A stretch of DNA of 64,000 bases from Candidatus Mycoplasma mahonii (GCF_030550815.1 NZ_CP114583.1:732769-796768), one strand, 5' to 3'. Positions 10,524 to 22,152 are shown, numbered from the stretch's first letter. Program-made: numbers and translations. The notes: a model not told the origin generated them from the letters alone.

Positions 10524-11959
10524 TGACGTATATGGTAAGTTATTTTTTTTGCAATTTTAATAATTAAAAGAGGAGCCAAAGCAAAGATTGGCATAAATAC
10601 AGAAGTTTTCATCAATGAAAATTCTTCTTGATAATTTAATTCTTCAAACAATATATTAGTTATAGGGTTATAAACAATAATTGTTATTATGAGCACAAAT
10701 AAAATTAACAAAATATAGTTTGAAAGTTTCTTTTTCTTTATATATGAATGAATTAAAAATCCTATTAATACAACAATTGATGAATAGTAAATCGTTAATT
10801 GAAACATATATTCGATAAATGAATTGGTGAATCGAGTGTAAACAAATGATTCGTAAATTGTAAAAATACTTGAATCATATGCATTTACAAAGAAAACACT
10901 TATGGCTGCTGAAAAAATTGTTAGAAAGATAATTATTGGTGTGTATATTCTTGTCATTTCAAGAAAAGTATTTATTCTATTCATTAACTTTGCTCTACCA
11001 ATCGAAACCATGAAGACATAAGCAGATATCGTTAGGACAAATATTGTTATAGACAATATTTTCGAATAACCATACAAGGTTAAAGATTCTACGATTAAAA
11101 TCGGAGCAAATAACTGAACTAAAAATAGTGAATTTTTTGGTTTCTTAAGGAATGTATAAGTAATCATTGTTGACAATGCAATCATAAATAACACTGCAAT
11201 TAAACTAGATTGAATAGAGAATATGCCAATAATAGAAAGTCCAAATACCACACCATATCTGCGTCTTGATAAGTTTATTAATCTTACGGCTGATGCGATT
11301 ACAAATAAAATTAAGAAAATACCAAGCATTTCAGATAAGTTTAAGCCAATAGAAAAGAATAAAGTAACAAGCAATGTAGAAACAAATGATGAAATAATTA
11401 TTAAGTAATTTTTCATCCTATAAAATTCACTAATGAAACTAGCCACCGATGCATAACCAATTGATGAAACTAAAATAGGGAAAAATCAATTCGATGAATA
11501 ATCTGTACCTAAAACCAAAAATCTAGTCATTACCATTTTGAATTTATGCCATGTTTCAAAATATTTTGGCGTGATCTCGTTGTGTGTTCCTATTGCCTTC
11601 ACAACTCCGTAGTTATAGATAATCGTTATCAACACTCCGACAAATACAACCATAATAAGCTTCTTGGCTTGTGCGGTTGTCAGTGTTCCTTTTTCTCATT
11701 TAAGACCAAGAATTAAATAGAGAAATGCTTCCTTTATGAAAAAGATAATAATATAATACAACTCGTTATTTATAGTTCATAAAAACGGAATAAAAATAGC
11801 AAATGTAATAATAAAATAAATTATAGAGCCAAGTACAAAAGATGCAAAATCGTTGCCCTTAAAGATATCTTGTGATTTTGAAACATATGACCCAATCAAA
11901 AACATACTAGTAATGATGATTGGTATTATAATAATTGTTAGTAAAGTATTTAAAAGCAC
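10520..11959 (-). CDS. Polytopic membrane protein of unknown function
   Basis: 479 residues read with several TGA-Trp codons; under the standard code it would look like two unrelated ORFs. The sequence is almost entirely hydrophobic segments joined by short basic loops, about 12 to 14 predicted membrane spans, with a basic C-terminus (KIAKKITYHIRH). There is no signal peptide, ATP-binding or obvious transporter signature; the architecture resembles polymerase-like or flippase-like glycan membrane proteins but I cannot assign it. It uses a GTG start at 11959, fixed by TATAAT at 11966-11971 on this strand with six bases between. It converges with the HAD gene and diverges from the tRNA pair. 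Confidence 0.75.
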
Positions 11960-11996
11960 ATATATATTATATATAATAATATGGATGATATATCAT

Positions 11997-12071
11997 GGCG
12001 CCATGGCCAAATGGCTAAGGCATAGGTCTGCAACACCTTGATTGCCGGTTCGAATCCGGTTGGCGCCTCCA
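11997..12071 (+). tRNA. tRNA-Cys (anticodon GCA)
   Basis: Acceptor arms GGCGCCA (11997-12003) and TGGCGCC (12061-12067) pair perfectly. The T-arm is GCCGG TTCGAAT CCGGT, and the seven-base anticodon loop CTGCAAC gives GCA. The discriminator is T, as expected for tRNA-Cys, and CCA is encoded (12069-12071). Confidence 0.95.
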
Positions 12072-12082
12072 TTTTTTTTAAT

Positions 12083-12159
12083 GCGCCCGTAGCTCAATTG
12101 GATAGAGTGCTTGGTTACGGCCCAAGAGGTTAGGGGTTCGACTCCTCTCGGGCGCACCA
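12083..12159 (+). tRNA. tRNA-Arg (anticodon ACG)
   Basis: Acceptor arms GCGCCCG (12083-12089) and CGGGCGC pair. The anticodon stem CTTGG/CCAAG encloses loop TTACGGC, anticodon ACG (read as ICG after deamination). The T-loop is TTCGACT, the discriminator A, and CCA is encoded. It lies 11 bases after tRNA-Cys and is probably co-transcribed. Confidence 0.95.
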
Positions 12160-12180
12160 AATGTTTGAGAAAAAGCCAAC

Positions 12181-12217
12181 AAAACACACATAGCAACATA
12201 TGCTTGGTGTGTTTTTA
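12181..12217 (+). terminator. Rho-independent terminator of the tRNA pair
   Basis: AAAACACAC (12181-12189) pairs with GTGTGTTTT (12207-12215) around a 17-nt loop, and the stem runs into a T tract. It follows tRNA-Arg by about 20 bases. Confidence 0.7.
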
Positions 12218-12538
12218 TTGAAATATATTGTTTTGCTATTCTTGGTCTTTTATCATTTGCAATACTTCTTTTGTTGGATGTCTGTTTTTTTCTACCAACG
12301 AATAAGTATGTACATGAATAGCTAGCAACTTTTAAACTTTTTTCAATACCAAAATTTTCTTTTAGCAACTTTTTATTAAAGCTCAACATAAATGCACATT
12401 TCTAAATACATATAACATACTTTAGCGACTTGTTGTAAACCATTTTGTTGTGTAGCAAATAATTATTTTGTTATAAATATTTAGAGAAATTAAGTTGTAT
12501 TTAATGCATCAATAAGGAGGTAAGTCTCTCTTTTAATG
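12218..12538. other. Intergenic region between tRNAs and serS
   Basis: About 320 nt. A minus-strand frame beginning at 12389 is open but runs on through both tRNA genes, so it is unlikely to be a live gene; its first ~65 codons could be a fossil fragment. An AAGGAGG-like motif near 12512 has no suitably spaced start codon in a real frame. The serS promoter occupies the right edge. Confidence 0.45.
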
Positions 12539-12550
12539 TAAAATGAGATT

Positions 12551-13816
12551 ATGCTAAACATAAAAGATATAACAAATGATTCAAATAAAATTAAAAGGAA
12601 ATTAAAAACTAGAGGGATCGATACAAAAATCATTGATGATATTATGGTTTTATTAGCTAAAAGATCCAAGCTGATGCCTTTGCTACAAGATTTGGAAAAT
12701 AAAAGAAATATTTTATCTAAGCAAATTGGCTTCAATAAAAGTAAAAATGAACCTGTGGAAAATATTTTGAAAGATGTTGCATTAATTAAACATAGCATCG
12801 AAAGCATTAAGCATGATGAAATTAAGATTAATGAAGATGTTCATGAACTACTGCTTCTAATTCCTAATACACCATCACTTAAAACGCCAATTGGTAATTC
12901 TGAAGAAGATAATGTTTTAATTAAGGAGTATGCAAATTTAGGAAGAGGTAAAGTTATTGATGTTTTACCTCATTATGATATTGCAACAAAACTCGGAATC
13001 ATAGATTTTGAAAGATCCGTAAAAATATCTGGAAAAAGATTTTGGTCATATATGGGTGATGGAGCAAGATTAGCAAGAGCATTGCAAACATTCTTTTTAG
13101 ATGCCCATTCTAATAATGGGTATGTAGAAATAGTTCCTCCGGTAATTGTTTTATCAAAAACATTGGAAGGCACTGGACAGCTTCCTAAATTTAAAGACGA
13201 TTTATTTAAAATAGAAGGAAAGGATAAGTGGTTAATACCTACTGCAGAGGTTCCACTTACTAATTTTTATGCAAATGAAATTTTAGATTTATTATCACCA
13301 ATTAAATTAACAGCTTACACTCCCTGCTTTAGAAATGAGTCTTCATCTGGAAGCAAAGACATAAAGGGGATCATAAGAGGGTTCCAATTTAACAAGGTTG
13401 AGATTGTTAAAATACTTAAAAGTGAACAATTAGAAGAAGAATTTAAAAAAACTCTGAATGATATCAAGAGTTTATTTTCCCAATTAGAACTACCATACCA
13501 AGAGATAGAGTTATGTACTGGAGACCTAGGATTTTCTGCAGAGAGGACAACTGATCTAGAAGTTTGAATTCCGTCAGAAAATAATTATCGTGAAACTTCC
13601 TCGGTTTCGTCATTTGGAGATTTCCAAGGAAGAAGAGCGTCTCTAAAATATATTGATGATAAAGACAAAAAACAAATAGCTTCAACTATTAATGGTTCAG
13701 GATTAGCAATTGACAGAATCATAGCTGCAATTTTAGAAAATTATCAAAATAAAGATGGAACAATCACTATTCCTAATGTGTTGGTTAAATATATGGGTAA
13801 AAATATTATAAAATAA
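12551..13816 (+). CDS. serS: Seryl-tRNA synthetase
   Basis: Charges tRNA-Ser. 421 residues, the usual length. The N-terminal ~110 residues form the antiparallel coiled-coil arm that grips the long variable arm of tRNA-Ser. Class II motif 2 is visible as [21 protein letters not shown], shortened here to its key residues FRNE and RGFQF, and motif 3 as [13 protein letters not shown]. The active-site block [15 protein letters not shown] precedes motif 2. TGA at 13565-13567 is Trp in the motif 2/3 linker. TAAAAT (12539-12544) ends six bases before the ATG, the same leaderless geometry as its neighbours. Confidence 0.96.
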
Positions 13817-13926
13817 AATTAATGATTAGATTATCCCTTAATAAGGTTTTTAATAAAAAAACTAACCAAAGTAAGTGTGTACTAAATTCTAAAGTATAGA
13901 AATGTTTTTCAATGTTTATTTAAGTG

Positions 13927-15378
13927 CTATTTAATGAATCCAATACCAGCATCTTTTAATAGATCTTTAATATATTTATCATGGACCTCTACTTTGATAG
14001 GATCAGTTTTTCTATTACTAAAATACATAATCGCATCCGAGTAGATATTTGGAGATTTAATAGAAAACATTGTTGAAAGATTATTTAGATTATACTTTAG
14101 CACTCTGCTATTGCCATCTTTTGTTGTTGGATTTAATTCTAGTTTACTTTCTTTATTCGGTCTAGGAATTATTCCTATAACAGCATTTAATTTAATTGGT
14201 TCTTGATTTGGTTTATTAGAATCAAGATTTCTAAGTGTAATATCTTCATCAATAATATCACCTTTTTGCAGAAATCCTCAGTCTTTAGATATTTTGTCTT
14301 TATCTGCCTCTATGACTTGCTTGTCATTTGCAGTAAGTGAACTGATGCTAAAATCCAATCTACCAGTTCCAGACGGTAAGGGAACTAACCCTTTATAACC
14401 AATTAACTCCTGAAACTTGGATGCATTAGTGAGATCACTTATTGTTTGAAACCCAATGTGAAATGAACTATTTTTTTCAGAATAAGTTGCATAATTAGAA
14501 ATTTTTTCATCTGGTGGTTGATCATTAATCTTTAATTGTTTAAATGCATTAATGCTTGATAATTTCCCCATTTTTATAAATGCGAAAGTATCATCTTCTT
14601 TTGTTAACTTTATATTTCATGAGTAAGCAAATTTATTTTTAAGCGCATATCTTGTTAATGGAAAATCTTTTGAATCATCAATTTTTTGTTCAATGGGAGA
14701 AAGAGTGATTGTATGTGTTATATCATCCGGGTTGTTTTCATCAGCATTATCAGCTGAAAAAACATCTTCTCAGCTAGTTTTATTAATTGATAAATAAGCT
14801 TTTGAGATTAATAACTTTTTAATTAATGCTGCAAAACCAATTTTTTCAAATTTCTTGTTATCATCGCCGATAGAATTTAGGATTTCAAATAATGTATCAT
14901 CATAATGTGCTGATGTATTTTCCCATTTATCGTTAGAAGAAACATAATCCTTATTGAATCCTCATGTATTTAATTTGTCTTTCATACTAACACTATTATC
15001 AACAGTCTTTATTTTATTGCCAAGTGTAATTAAGTAACTAGAATTTTTTCTAGTTTGTTCAATTAAAAAGTTTTTAGTTAAATTCTTTAGTAATGCCTTT
15101 TTGAACATTGCTTCATCATGACCTACTTCTGGCACACCAAGTAAAGAGAATTTCTTACCTTTACTTGTTATAGCATCTTTTATGATTGAATTAACCACTT
15201 TTTGTGTCCACATTCCTTCGAGCAGTGCTCTTCCTCTATTTGATTGAACAAAAGAAATGAACTTAGATTCTTTGTTCCCCATTCTTGTTCCTGGAGAACA
15301 AGCAATAGCTGCAAAAACTGGTGCAGCGGCGGTTAAAGATGTTCCGAGCGTTATTATGATTTTTTTAATACTTGTCAT
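13927..15378 (-). CDS. Lipoprotein, P60-like partner of the upstream lipoprotein (tentative)
   Basis: 483 residues. The N-terminus MTSIKKIIITLGTSLTAA ends in the lipobox AAIAC, with the lipidated cysteine near residue 27, so the protein is exported and membrane-anchored. The mature part is hydrophilic and Lys/Asp/Asn-rich, with no enzyme motif I can name. The ATG at 15378 overlaps the TAA of the upstream lipoprotein gene (TAATG) and has its own GGAGGAG SD, so the two are coupled. The order and sizes (778 then 483 aa) resemble the HinT-interacting P80/P60 membrane complex of mycoplasmas; this is inferred from size and arrangement, not from motifs. Several TGA-Trp codons. TAG stop at 13927. Confidence 0.75.
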
Positions 15379-17714
15379 TATATTTCTCCTCCAACAATAT
15401 CGAATGCATCTTGGTATATTTCATCAGGATTAATTGAAGAAGATTCAATCATCCCGGTATCGTATTGACCAACCAACCATTTTGTGTTATTTTCAGCATA
15501 AACATTTGCAATTGTTCCAGCTTTTGAAGCAATTACTCTTTCTAACTGGTTTATTAATCCTTCTATATATTCCTCTGGTGTTTCATCATTCAAATCATCT
15601 TTTTTATTCAATGTAGTTAAATATTTACTAAATTCTTTTTTGAATTCTGTATCAATGTTACTTTCTCCTTTGAGAAGATCATAATAGAATCCGTTTTCCG
15701 TTAACATATTAGTGAAATATTTATCAAGGCCATATTGAGCTGCAGAATTAGATTTTTTCTGAGCCATCTTTTTAACCTCGGATTTAACAATTGTCCCTAT
15801 ATTTTGCTGACCAGTTTGGTCAAAATCATATGATGCAACAAAGTGAATACCATTTTTAGAAGTTACTAAGTACCTTTGTTTTCCATTAATTTTATTGCCA
15901 TTTGTATAAACCAACTTACGCCCATCTCCAGCTCCAAGCGCTTCACTAATAAATCTACCAAATGTTTTAATCATATTAGCCTTAAGAGATGGATTTCCTA
16001 AAATCTTTTTATATTTTTGAGTAAATTCTCTGATACTAACAATTTCGTCATTAATTGAGCTATTTATCGTTATAAGGTTTAAATCAACATCAGATATGTC
16101 TGGTTCAACCATTGTTTTTATATAAGCTTTTTTAATTGCTATTTGAATTTTTTTATAAATATCATCATCTTGATTAACTAGATTACTGTCCCTTCCTGTT
16201 GTAGTACTGGTTGTACTATCTGCTGCTAACATTCCCAATGAGAATCCGTTATTCATATTATTAGAAATAGCACCATTATGCAAAATGCCTAATGAACCCA
16301 TGTTTGACCTTGTTCCACCATTATCTGAATAACCTTCTATAAAGTCTTTGGTATAATTTACATCATTTTTGTTAGCTGTTTCCCCGTCTATTTCAATGTT
16401 TTCAAAAAGATGTTGAATATCTTCAAATGCATGTTCCTGAATGTTTGCACCTGGCATGACTGGTTTAAATGAGAACATATTTTTAATCACATTTTCATCC
16501 ACCACCCACGGCAATGTTTCACCATTATCATCTGGTTTTGCGATTATTAATGCGTGTCTAATTAATTTAAATTTTTGACCAATAACACTTGAAGTATTTC
16601 AAGTGTTAAAATTGTCCTTAAGAACTTTCTTATGATTAATATTAGAATGAGTTCCATAATATCAAATTTTATCAGTCATTTTTTTCTTTGTATTATCAAT
16701 TAGATCTGTTGTTGTATTTTTTTGATTGTTTTCTATTGCACCGAATTCTCCGATCTCCTTAAGAAAAGAAAATCCTTCGTCTGTGTTTGATCATAAAAGT
16801 TGCTCTCTTGTATAACTTTTAATAACTGAAATATTTCTTGATAGCAATGCCTTGCTTTTTATTTGTTGCAAAACAAGGTATTCTATAGCTTCATCATCAG
16901 AAGTTGCACCACCATATTTACCAAGTCTATCTTTTACTCATTTTTCTTCACCTTCAGCTTTTGTTGAACCTGCCGAAACTACTCCGTTTTTTGTGTCTTG
17001 AAATATTTTTGTTTGTCTTTTTTTAATATTTGTAACAGGTTGTAATAGTCTTGAAAATCTTGAAGAAAAATCACTTACATCATATGGTACTGTATCATCA
17101 TTAAGCAACGCTAAATTATCATCTATTTTTTTGAGGTTATCATAATTATTTTTAAAAGATTTATCATTGTTGTCATGTTCTTTAGCAAGATCTAATATTT
17201 TATCTTTGTTCTCATTTTTTATAACATAATCATTAATTTTTTTTGATCATTCTTTGTAAGCGTCCTCTAGTGGTTTTTCTGAGTTAGTTCTTAATGCTTC
17301 TTGAAAATCAAAATCCCTTGGTAATTCATTTCCTAAACCAACAATATTTTTAGATGAATCTCCATCTCTAAAATATGTAACAGTATTTAAATCTTTGATA
17401 ACATCTTTGTATATTTCATGTTTTGACCAATTGAATTCATCTCTCTGAACATCTTTGGATGCTATTTGCTCTTTATTATACATAAAACGGGCAATCCTCT
17501 TTTGCAAGATTGTCATGCTTACATCATCTTTTTCTCCATAATTATTAATATCATTTGAAAACTCTTTACCAGTCTTACTATCAAAAATTGCTTTTTTAGA
17601 ATCGTAGTTTCAATTATCTCCACCATTAGAACATGCAATGACTAACCCAATAGGTGCCACCATAACAATACTTGCTCCTAATCCTATAACTGACTTTTTC
17701 TTATTTATTTTCAT
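15378..17714 (-). CDS. Large surface lipoprotein, P80-like (tentative)
   Basis: 778 residues. A basic start (MKINKKKS), hydrophobic core and lipobox VIAC place a lipidated Cys near residue 28. The mature region is polar and mostly helical, with predicted coiled-coil stretches (KILDLAKEHDNNDKSFKNN region). A Gly/Thr/Ser-rich low-complexity loop (MLAADSTTSTTTGRDS) lies near the middle. The C-terminal half includes NGIHFVASYDFDQTGQ and a repeated basic/acidic helix pattern. No catalytic motif is seen. TATAAT lies about 25 bases upstream with a GGGG-containing leader. The gene is coupled to the following lipoprotein gene. Candidate functions are an adhesin, a PrsA-like chaperone or a P80-type complex subunit; I cannot decide between these. 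Confidence 0.75.
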
Positions 17715-17786
17715 ACTTCCCCATTTCGTATTGAATTATATCAAAATACTTGTATTAGTATATTCTAAAAATTGTATAATTTAATT

Positions 17787-18452
17787 ATGGAAATGAACAA
17801 AACAAAAATATTAAACTTAATAAAAGAATTTATAGAAATATGTGGAAAAGAAAAAGTTTGATTTTCAGCCGGAAAATCATCAATCTTAGGAATGGTAAGG
17901 CATGGTGGTTTCATTCCTTGAAATAATAAGTTTGAAGTAATAATAAAACCAGATGGTTATAAAAAGTTAATGAGACTATACCCGGATAATATTGTTGACT
18001 CTTCGACTAATAGAAAATATAAAAAACTACAATCAGCATGAGTTAGAAATAATAAAAATATTGATGAGAAACAGCCGTTTATTGAAATTGTCTTGTTGGT
18101 TCCAACAACTTTAAAGAAGATAAAACATTATCGTTCAATAAATTCAATGATATACAACTTCCTAACATTTAGAAGGGACAATATCAAACATGCCATTGAT
18201 GATTTGCACGTCAGGAAACACGAGGGTTTCTTTATTATTAATTCCAGAAGATCAAGTGTTGTAAAATATTGAATACACAATATCACTTTTGAAACAGTTA
18301 ATTTGAAGCTATTAGAAATCCTTATTCCTGTTTTTAAAGAATATAAAACTTTATTAGTAAATTGATATGGTGATGATTACCTACAAACAACCATACCATC
18401 AAAGTATATTGAATATATTTCGCCAACTCGACATGAAAAAGTGATTTTATAA
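17787..18452 (+). CDS. LicD-like nucleotidyltransferase-fold protein with altered metal site
   Basis: 221 residues. The segment KVWFSAGKSSILGMVRHGG followed by FIPWNNKFEV aligns with the LicD signature (GTLLGxxRxxGFIPWDDDxD), where the aspartates bind the catalytic metal. Here they are replaced by NNKFE, so phosphocholine/CDP-choline transfer chemistry is doubtful. The protein may be a pseudoenzyme or use other residues. Four or more TGA-Trp codons. Leaderless promoter: TATAAT 17775-17780, six bases, ATG 17787. Its TAA overlaps the ATG of the S1-domain gene, which in turn overlaps pgi, forming a three-gene coupled unit. The family call is moderately sure; the function is not. Confidence 0.65.
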
Positions 18453-18772
18453 TGTCTATTGGTGATGTTGTTAATGGTGAAATTGTAAAAATTGATAAAA
18501 CTCATTTAATTGTAAAGTTCAATAACAATGAATCTGCTATTTTGCATATTTCTGAAATATCAGATTATTTTGTGAAGTCTATGGAATCAATGTTTGAAGT
18601 TGGTGAAACATATAATTTTTTGGTTATTAACACTAAGCACGGCAATAAATTATCATGAAAACAACTAGTTGCAAGATATATTAAGAACCCCTTTAAATTC
18701 GAAATCAAAGAAGTGGGTAGTGGATTTAAAAAATTATTAGCAAATACATTGAAGGAGATGGAAAATGATTAA
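18452..18772 (+). CDS. Small S1 RNA-binding domain protein
   Basis: 106 residues. The N-terminal ~68 residues form one S1/OB domain: MSIGDVVNGEIVKI, then LIVKFNNNESAILHISEISD, ending with the FLVINTKHGNKLSW strand. A short basic tail follows. It resembles the stand-alone S1 proteins (CvfD/YugI-like general stress or translation regulators) of Firmicutes. YugI-type genes in Bacillus also sit next to pgi, which supports the assignment. The start overlaps the upstream stop (TAATG), and the stop overlaps the start of pgi by eight bases. Confidence 0.8.
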
Positions 18773-20045
18773 AGTAGATTTATCCCATGCAGTAACTGAG
18801 GAGTCAATAAAAAAATATCAAAAGAAAGTTAAAGCATTAGCTTCCAAAATGGAAAATTTAAAATCGGATGGATACCAATATTTAGGGTGAAAAGATCTTC
18901 CTGTTAATTATGACAAGTTAGAGATTAATAGAATTAAAAAAGAAGTTAAAAGATTGATAAAAGAAAGAGTAAACATTCTTGTTGTTATAGGTATTGGTGG
19001 TTCATATGCTGGTGCTAAAGCTGGAATTGAAATGATTAATGGCGAGTATCCAATCGACCAACAAACAGAGGTTATTTATGTTGGAGAATCTCTTTCATCA
19101 ACTAATCTTGCTCAAAAATTAGCTTATGTGGAAAATAAGAACTTTGCAATTAATGTAATTTCTAAGTCAGGGACGACAACTGAACCAGCAATCGCATTTA
19201 GATTATTTAAAAAGTTACTTGAAGAAAAAGTAGGGCTTAATAATGCTAATAGATTTATTATTGCCACAACTGATGCTAACCACGGATCACTTTTAACAAA
19301 TGCCAAAGAAAATGAATTAACAACTTTTATTATTCCCAGTAATGTTGGAGGAAGATTTTCTGTTCTAACTCCGGTCGGTTTATTTCCACTTGCTTTTGCT
19401 GGAATTAATATTGATAAAGTTATGAATGGAGCTCTTGCTGCTCATAAAAAATATTCTCCAGATACCGTTCTTAAAAATGATGCTTATAGATATGCTGTAG
19501 CCAGACAAATTCTAAGTTCTAAATTTTCAATTGAATTATTAGTTCAATATGAACCTCAAATGAAGGCATTTAATGAATGGTGAAAACAATTAGCTGGTGA
19601 ATCAGAAGGAAAAAATCAAAAAGGCATCTTTCCTGCTTCGGCTGTGTTTTCAACAGACCTGCATTCTCTAGGACAATTTATTCAAGATGGATCTAAAATT
19701 TTATTTGAAACAATTATCACATGTGAAATACCAAACATTGATGTTCAAATTATTGAGGAGAAGAAAAATCTTGATAATCTAAATTATTTAATTGATAAGA
19801 CTGTTCACAATATTAATGAGGTTACATTTAAAGCTACAACTGAAGCTCATGTAATGGTTGGTAAAGTCCCTAATATTCATATCCAAATTGGAAAACTTGA
19901 TGCTAAACATTTTGGTGAATTAGTTATCTTCTTTGAGAGAGCAGTTGCAATGACAGCATACTTGCAAGGTGTTAATCCATTTAATCAACCCGGTGTTGAA
20001 GTATATAAACAAAACATGTTTAGAATGCTCGGAAAGACTAAATAA
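18765..20045 (+). CDS. pgi: Glucose-6-phosphate isomerase
   Basis: Interconverts glucose-6-phosphate and fructose-6-phosphate in glycolysis. 426 residues, the short Gram-positive type. [14 protein letters not shown] binds substrate, [10 protein letters not shown] is the phosphate-binding loop, the [17 protein letters not shown] block follows, and [12 protein letters not shown] carries a catalytic-site signature. The C-terminal [15 protein letters not shown] is typical. It is in the same coupled unit as the S1 protein, with the SD GGAG inside that gene. Its presence shows sugar fermentation, consistent with the PDH cluster at the right end. TGA-Trp at several sites. Confidence 0.97.
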
Positions 20046-20215
20046 AAAAATAATTTTATACATAGAAATTTAATGTTTTTTATTTGTAATCAATTATGTG
20101 AAAAAAGATCAAAAAATAAAAATAACAATTCTAAAATAGAAGCATCAGAAATTGTAAATCTTGCTAATACATTTTAAAATGCCATTGGATTAGAATTCAT
20201 GAAAGAGGGAACTGA

Positions 20216-20452
20216 ATGGGTTTGCGTTGGTGCTTTTATGGTATGTTTGATGGCATTCCTGAATATTCCGGAGGAACAACCATTGCTATTTTAGGATTTT
20301 TCAGAAGGTTAGTTTTAATTACAAAATCCCTTTTTAGTCTCGATACTAACATATGAAGGAACATAGCAAACTGAAAACATATTATCAGCGTTATTTTAGC
20401 GGTAGGATTGGCGATCTCTGCGACATATATTATTAGGTATGAAAGTACGTAA
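20216..20452 (+). pseudogene. DUF368 (PopT-type polyprenyl-phosphate transporter) N-terminal relic
   Basis: A 78-codon frame with two TGA-Trp codons. FYGMFDGIPEYSGGTTIAILGFF aligns with the DUF368 start (GxxMGxADxxPGVSGGTIAxILG), here with key residues DGIPEYSGGT. DUF368 proteins are multi-span proteins of ~270 residues that recycle undecaprenyl phosphate. Only the first quarter survives, ending in TAA, and the flanks show no rest of the protein. There is no SD or promoter-start geometry. Loss fits an organism without peptidoglycan. Confidence 0.6.
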
Positions 20453-20513
20453 AAAAGTCTCAAATGTAAAAGTTAAAAAATTACAATAGTAATTTTTTAT
20501 TTATAATAAAAAT

Positions 20514-21824
20514 ATGTTTGACACTATTGTAGCAATATCATCTGGCTTAATCAACCAACCTATATCAATTATTAGACTTTCTGGTCCTGAAGCTTTTACC
20601 ATGGTCAAGAAAATTTTTAAAGGAAAAATAGGAAAAGACAAAACCATAACATATGGTCATATTGTTGATCATAATGTAGAAGTTGATGAGGTATTGGTAT
20701 CGTGGTTTAAAGCACCAAACACATTCACCGGTGAAGATATTGTAGAAATTAATGCTCATGGTGGGGTTGTTAATTCTAATAATATCCTAAAACTTCTTTT
20801 GATAAATGGTGCCAGAATGGCAGAAAGAGGAGAATTTTCAAGAAGAGCATTCCTTAATGGAAAGATGGATATTATAAAGGCAGAAGCGATTCATGATTTG
20901 ATCTTTGCCAAAACAGATGAGCAAGCAAAGATCTCTGCTTACAAGTTTAAGGGTGAGACATCAGACCTAATCAAAAACTTAAAATTCAAATTATTAACTA
21001 TCATAGCTACATGCGAAACAAATATTGATTATCCTGAATATGATGATGTCGCCATCCTGACCACCAAAGAGTTAATTCCAGCACTAACTGATGTACAAAA
21101 TGATATAGAAAACATACTTGATGTTTCCAAATCATCAAGATATATCTTTGATGGTGTAATGGTGGCCATTGTTGGTAAACCAAATGCGGGTAAATCATCC
21201 TTGTTAAATGCCCTTTTAAATGAAGATAAGGCTATAGTGAGTAATATTCCAGGAACAACCAGAGATGTTGTAGAGGGTTCTATTCAAATCGGTCAAATAT
21301 TATTAAACTTTAAAGACACTGCAGGAATTCACACTACAAATGATTCAGTAGAACAAATGGGGATCAAAAAATCATTAAACCAGATTAAGGACGCAGATTT
21401 AGTTATTCATGTTATTGATCCGATGGTTAATGAAGATCAAGATGACTTAAAAATAAAAAAAGCTTCTAGTATAAAAACATATATTAGAGTACTTAATAAA
21501 TCAGATCTTAAAAAAGAAATGGGCATTTCTATATCGGCAAAGAATGGTAATATTAAGGAATTAATTAATGAAATAAAAAAAGTATTTAAGAAAATCGATA
21601 TTTATGACACAAAGATTATCAATAACACTAGGCAATTATCTTTGATTGAGTCTGCAAATAAGGCGATTAAAAATGCTATTAGTGAATTACAATCAGGTGA
21701 AACACCCGATGTTGTAATCATAGATATACAAAGAGCTTGAGAGGATTTATCAAACATTTTAGGCCGAGCAGAACAAGCAGATTTACTTGATAATATGTTT
21801 TCTCATTTTTGTTTAGGTAAGTAA
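20514..21824 (+). CDS. mnmE: tRNA modification GTPase MnmE
   Basis: With MnmG it makes the cmnm5 modification at U34 of tRNAs decoding purine-ending codons. 436 residues. The N-terminal folate-binding domain starts MFDTIVAISSG and contains NGKMDIIKAEAIHDL. The embedded G domain has G1 GKPNAGKSS, G2 GTTRD, G3 DTAG and G4 NKSD. The C-terminal helical domain ends in the family's FCxGK motif (FCLGK), whose Cys is required for catalysis. TGA-Trp at 21738-21740. Leaderless promoter: TATAAT 20502-20507, six bases, ATG 20514. Confidence 0.97.
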
Positions 21825-21901
21825 ATTTTCCTCTCTTAATATCTTTGCTAATTAATTTATTTAAAAAAAATGAATTTTTGTAATTTTTAATTTTATCTCT
21901 A

Positions 21902-21926
21902 TATAATATATTTATAAATAAAGGAG
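21902..21926 (+). promoter_or_regulatory. Promoter and SD of the cold-shock gene
   Basis: TATAAT at 21902-21907 and an AAAGGAG ribosome-binding site ending eight bases before the ATG at 21934. In contrast to most neighbours this gene has a leader, a little under 30 nt. Confidence 0.7.
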
Positions 21927-21933
21927 AGAACAC

Positions 21934-22137
21934 ATGACAGGAACAGTTAAATTTTTCAATGAATCTAAAGGTTTTGGATTTATCGGTGTCGAAGGTAGAG
22001 AAGAAGATGTATTCGTACATTTCTCAGCTATCTCAGGCGATGGATTCAGAACACTTAATCAAAATGATCAAGTAGAATTTGAAGTTGAAACAGTTGATGG
22101 TAAAGAGAGAGCAACAGACGTTAAAGTTATTGCTTAA
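21934..22137 (+). CDS. Cold-shock domain protein
   Basis: 67 residues, a single OB-fold nucleic-acid chaperone of the CspA/CspB family. RNP1 is KGFGFIGV and RNP2 VFVHFSAI; the start [16 protein letters not shown] is canonical although the usual aromatic Trp after KWF is replaced by Phe. It binds single-stranded RNA/DNA and melts structure. It is monocistronic, with a strong SD upstream and a terminator 15 bases downstream. No TGA codons. Confidence 0.95.
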   Translation: MTGTVKFFNESKGFGFIGVEGREEDVFVHFSAISGDGFRTLNQNDQVEFEVETVDGKERATDVKVIA

Positions 22138-22152
22138 TCAAATATCAATCAT

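Noticed and set aside
12078..12389. 103-aa minus-strand frame upstream of serS
   Set aside because: It runs through both tRNA genes on the opposite strand, has no SD or promoter geometry, and its second half is simply antisense tRNA. At most the first part is a fossil.
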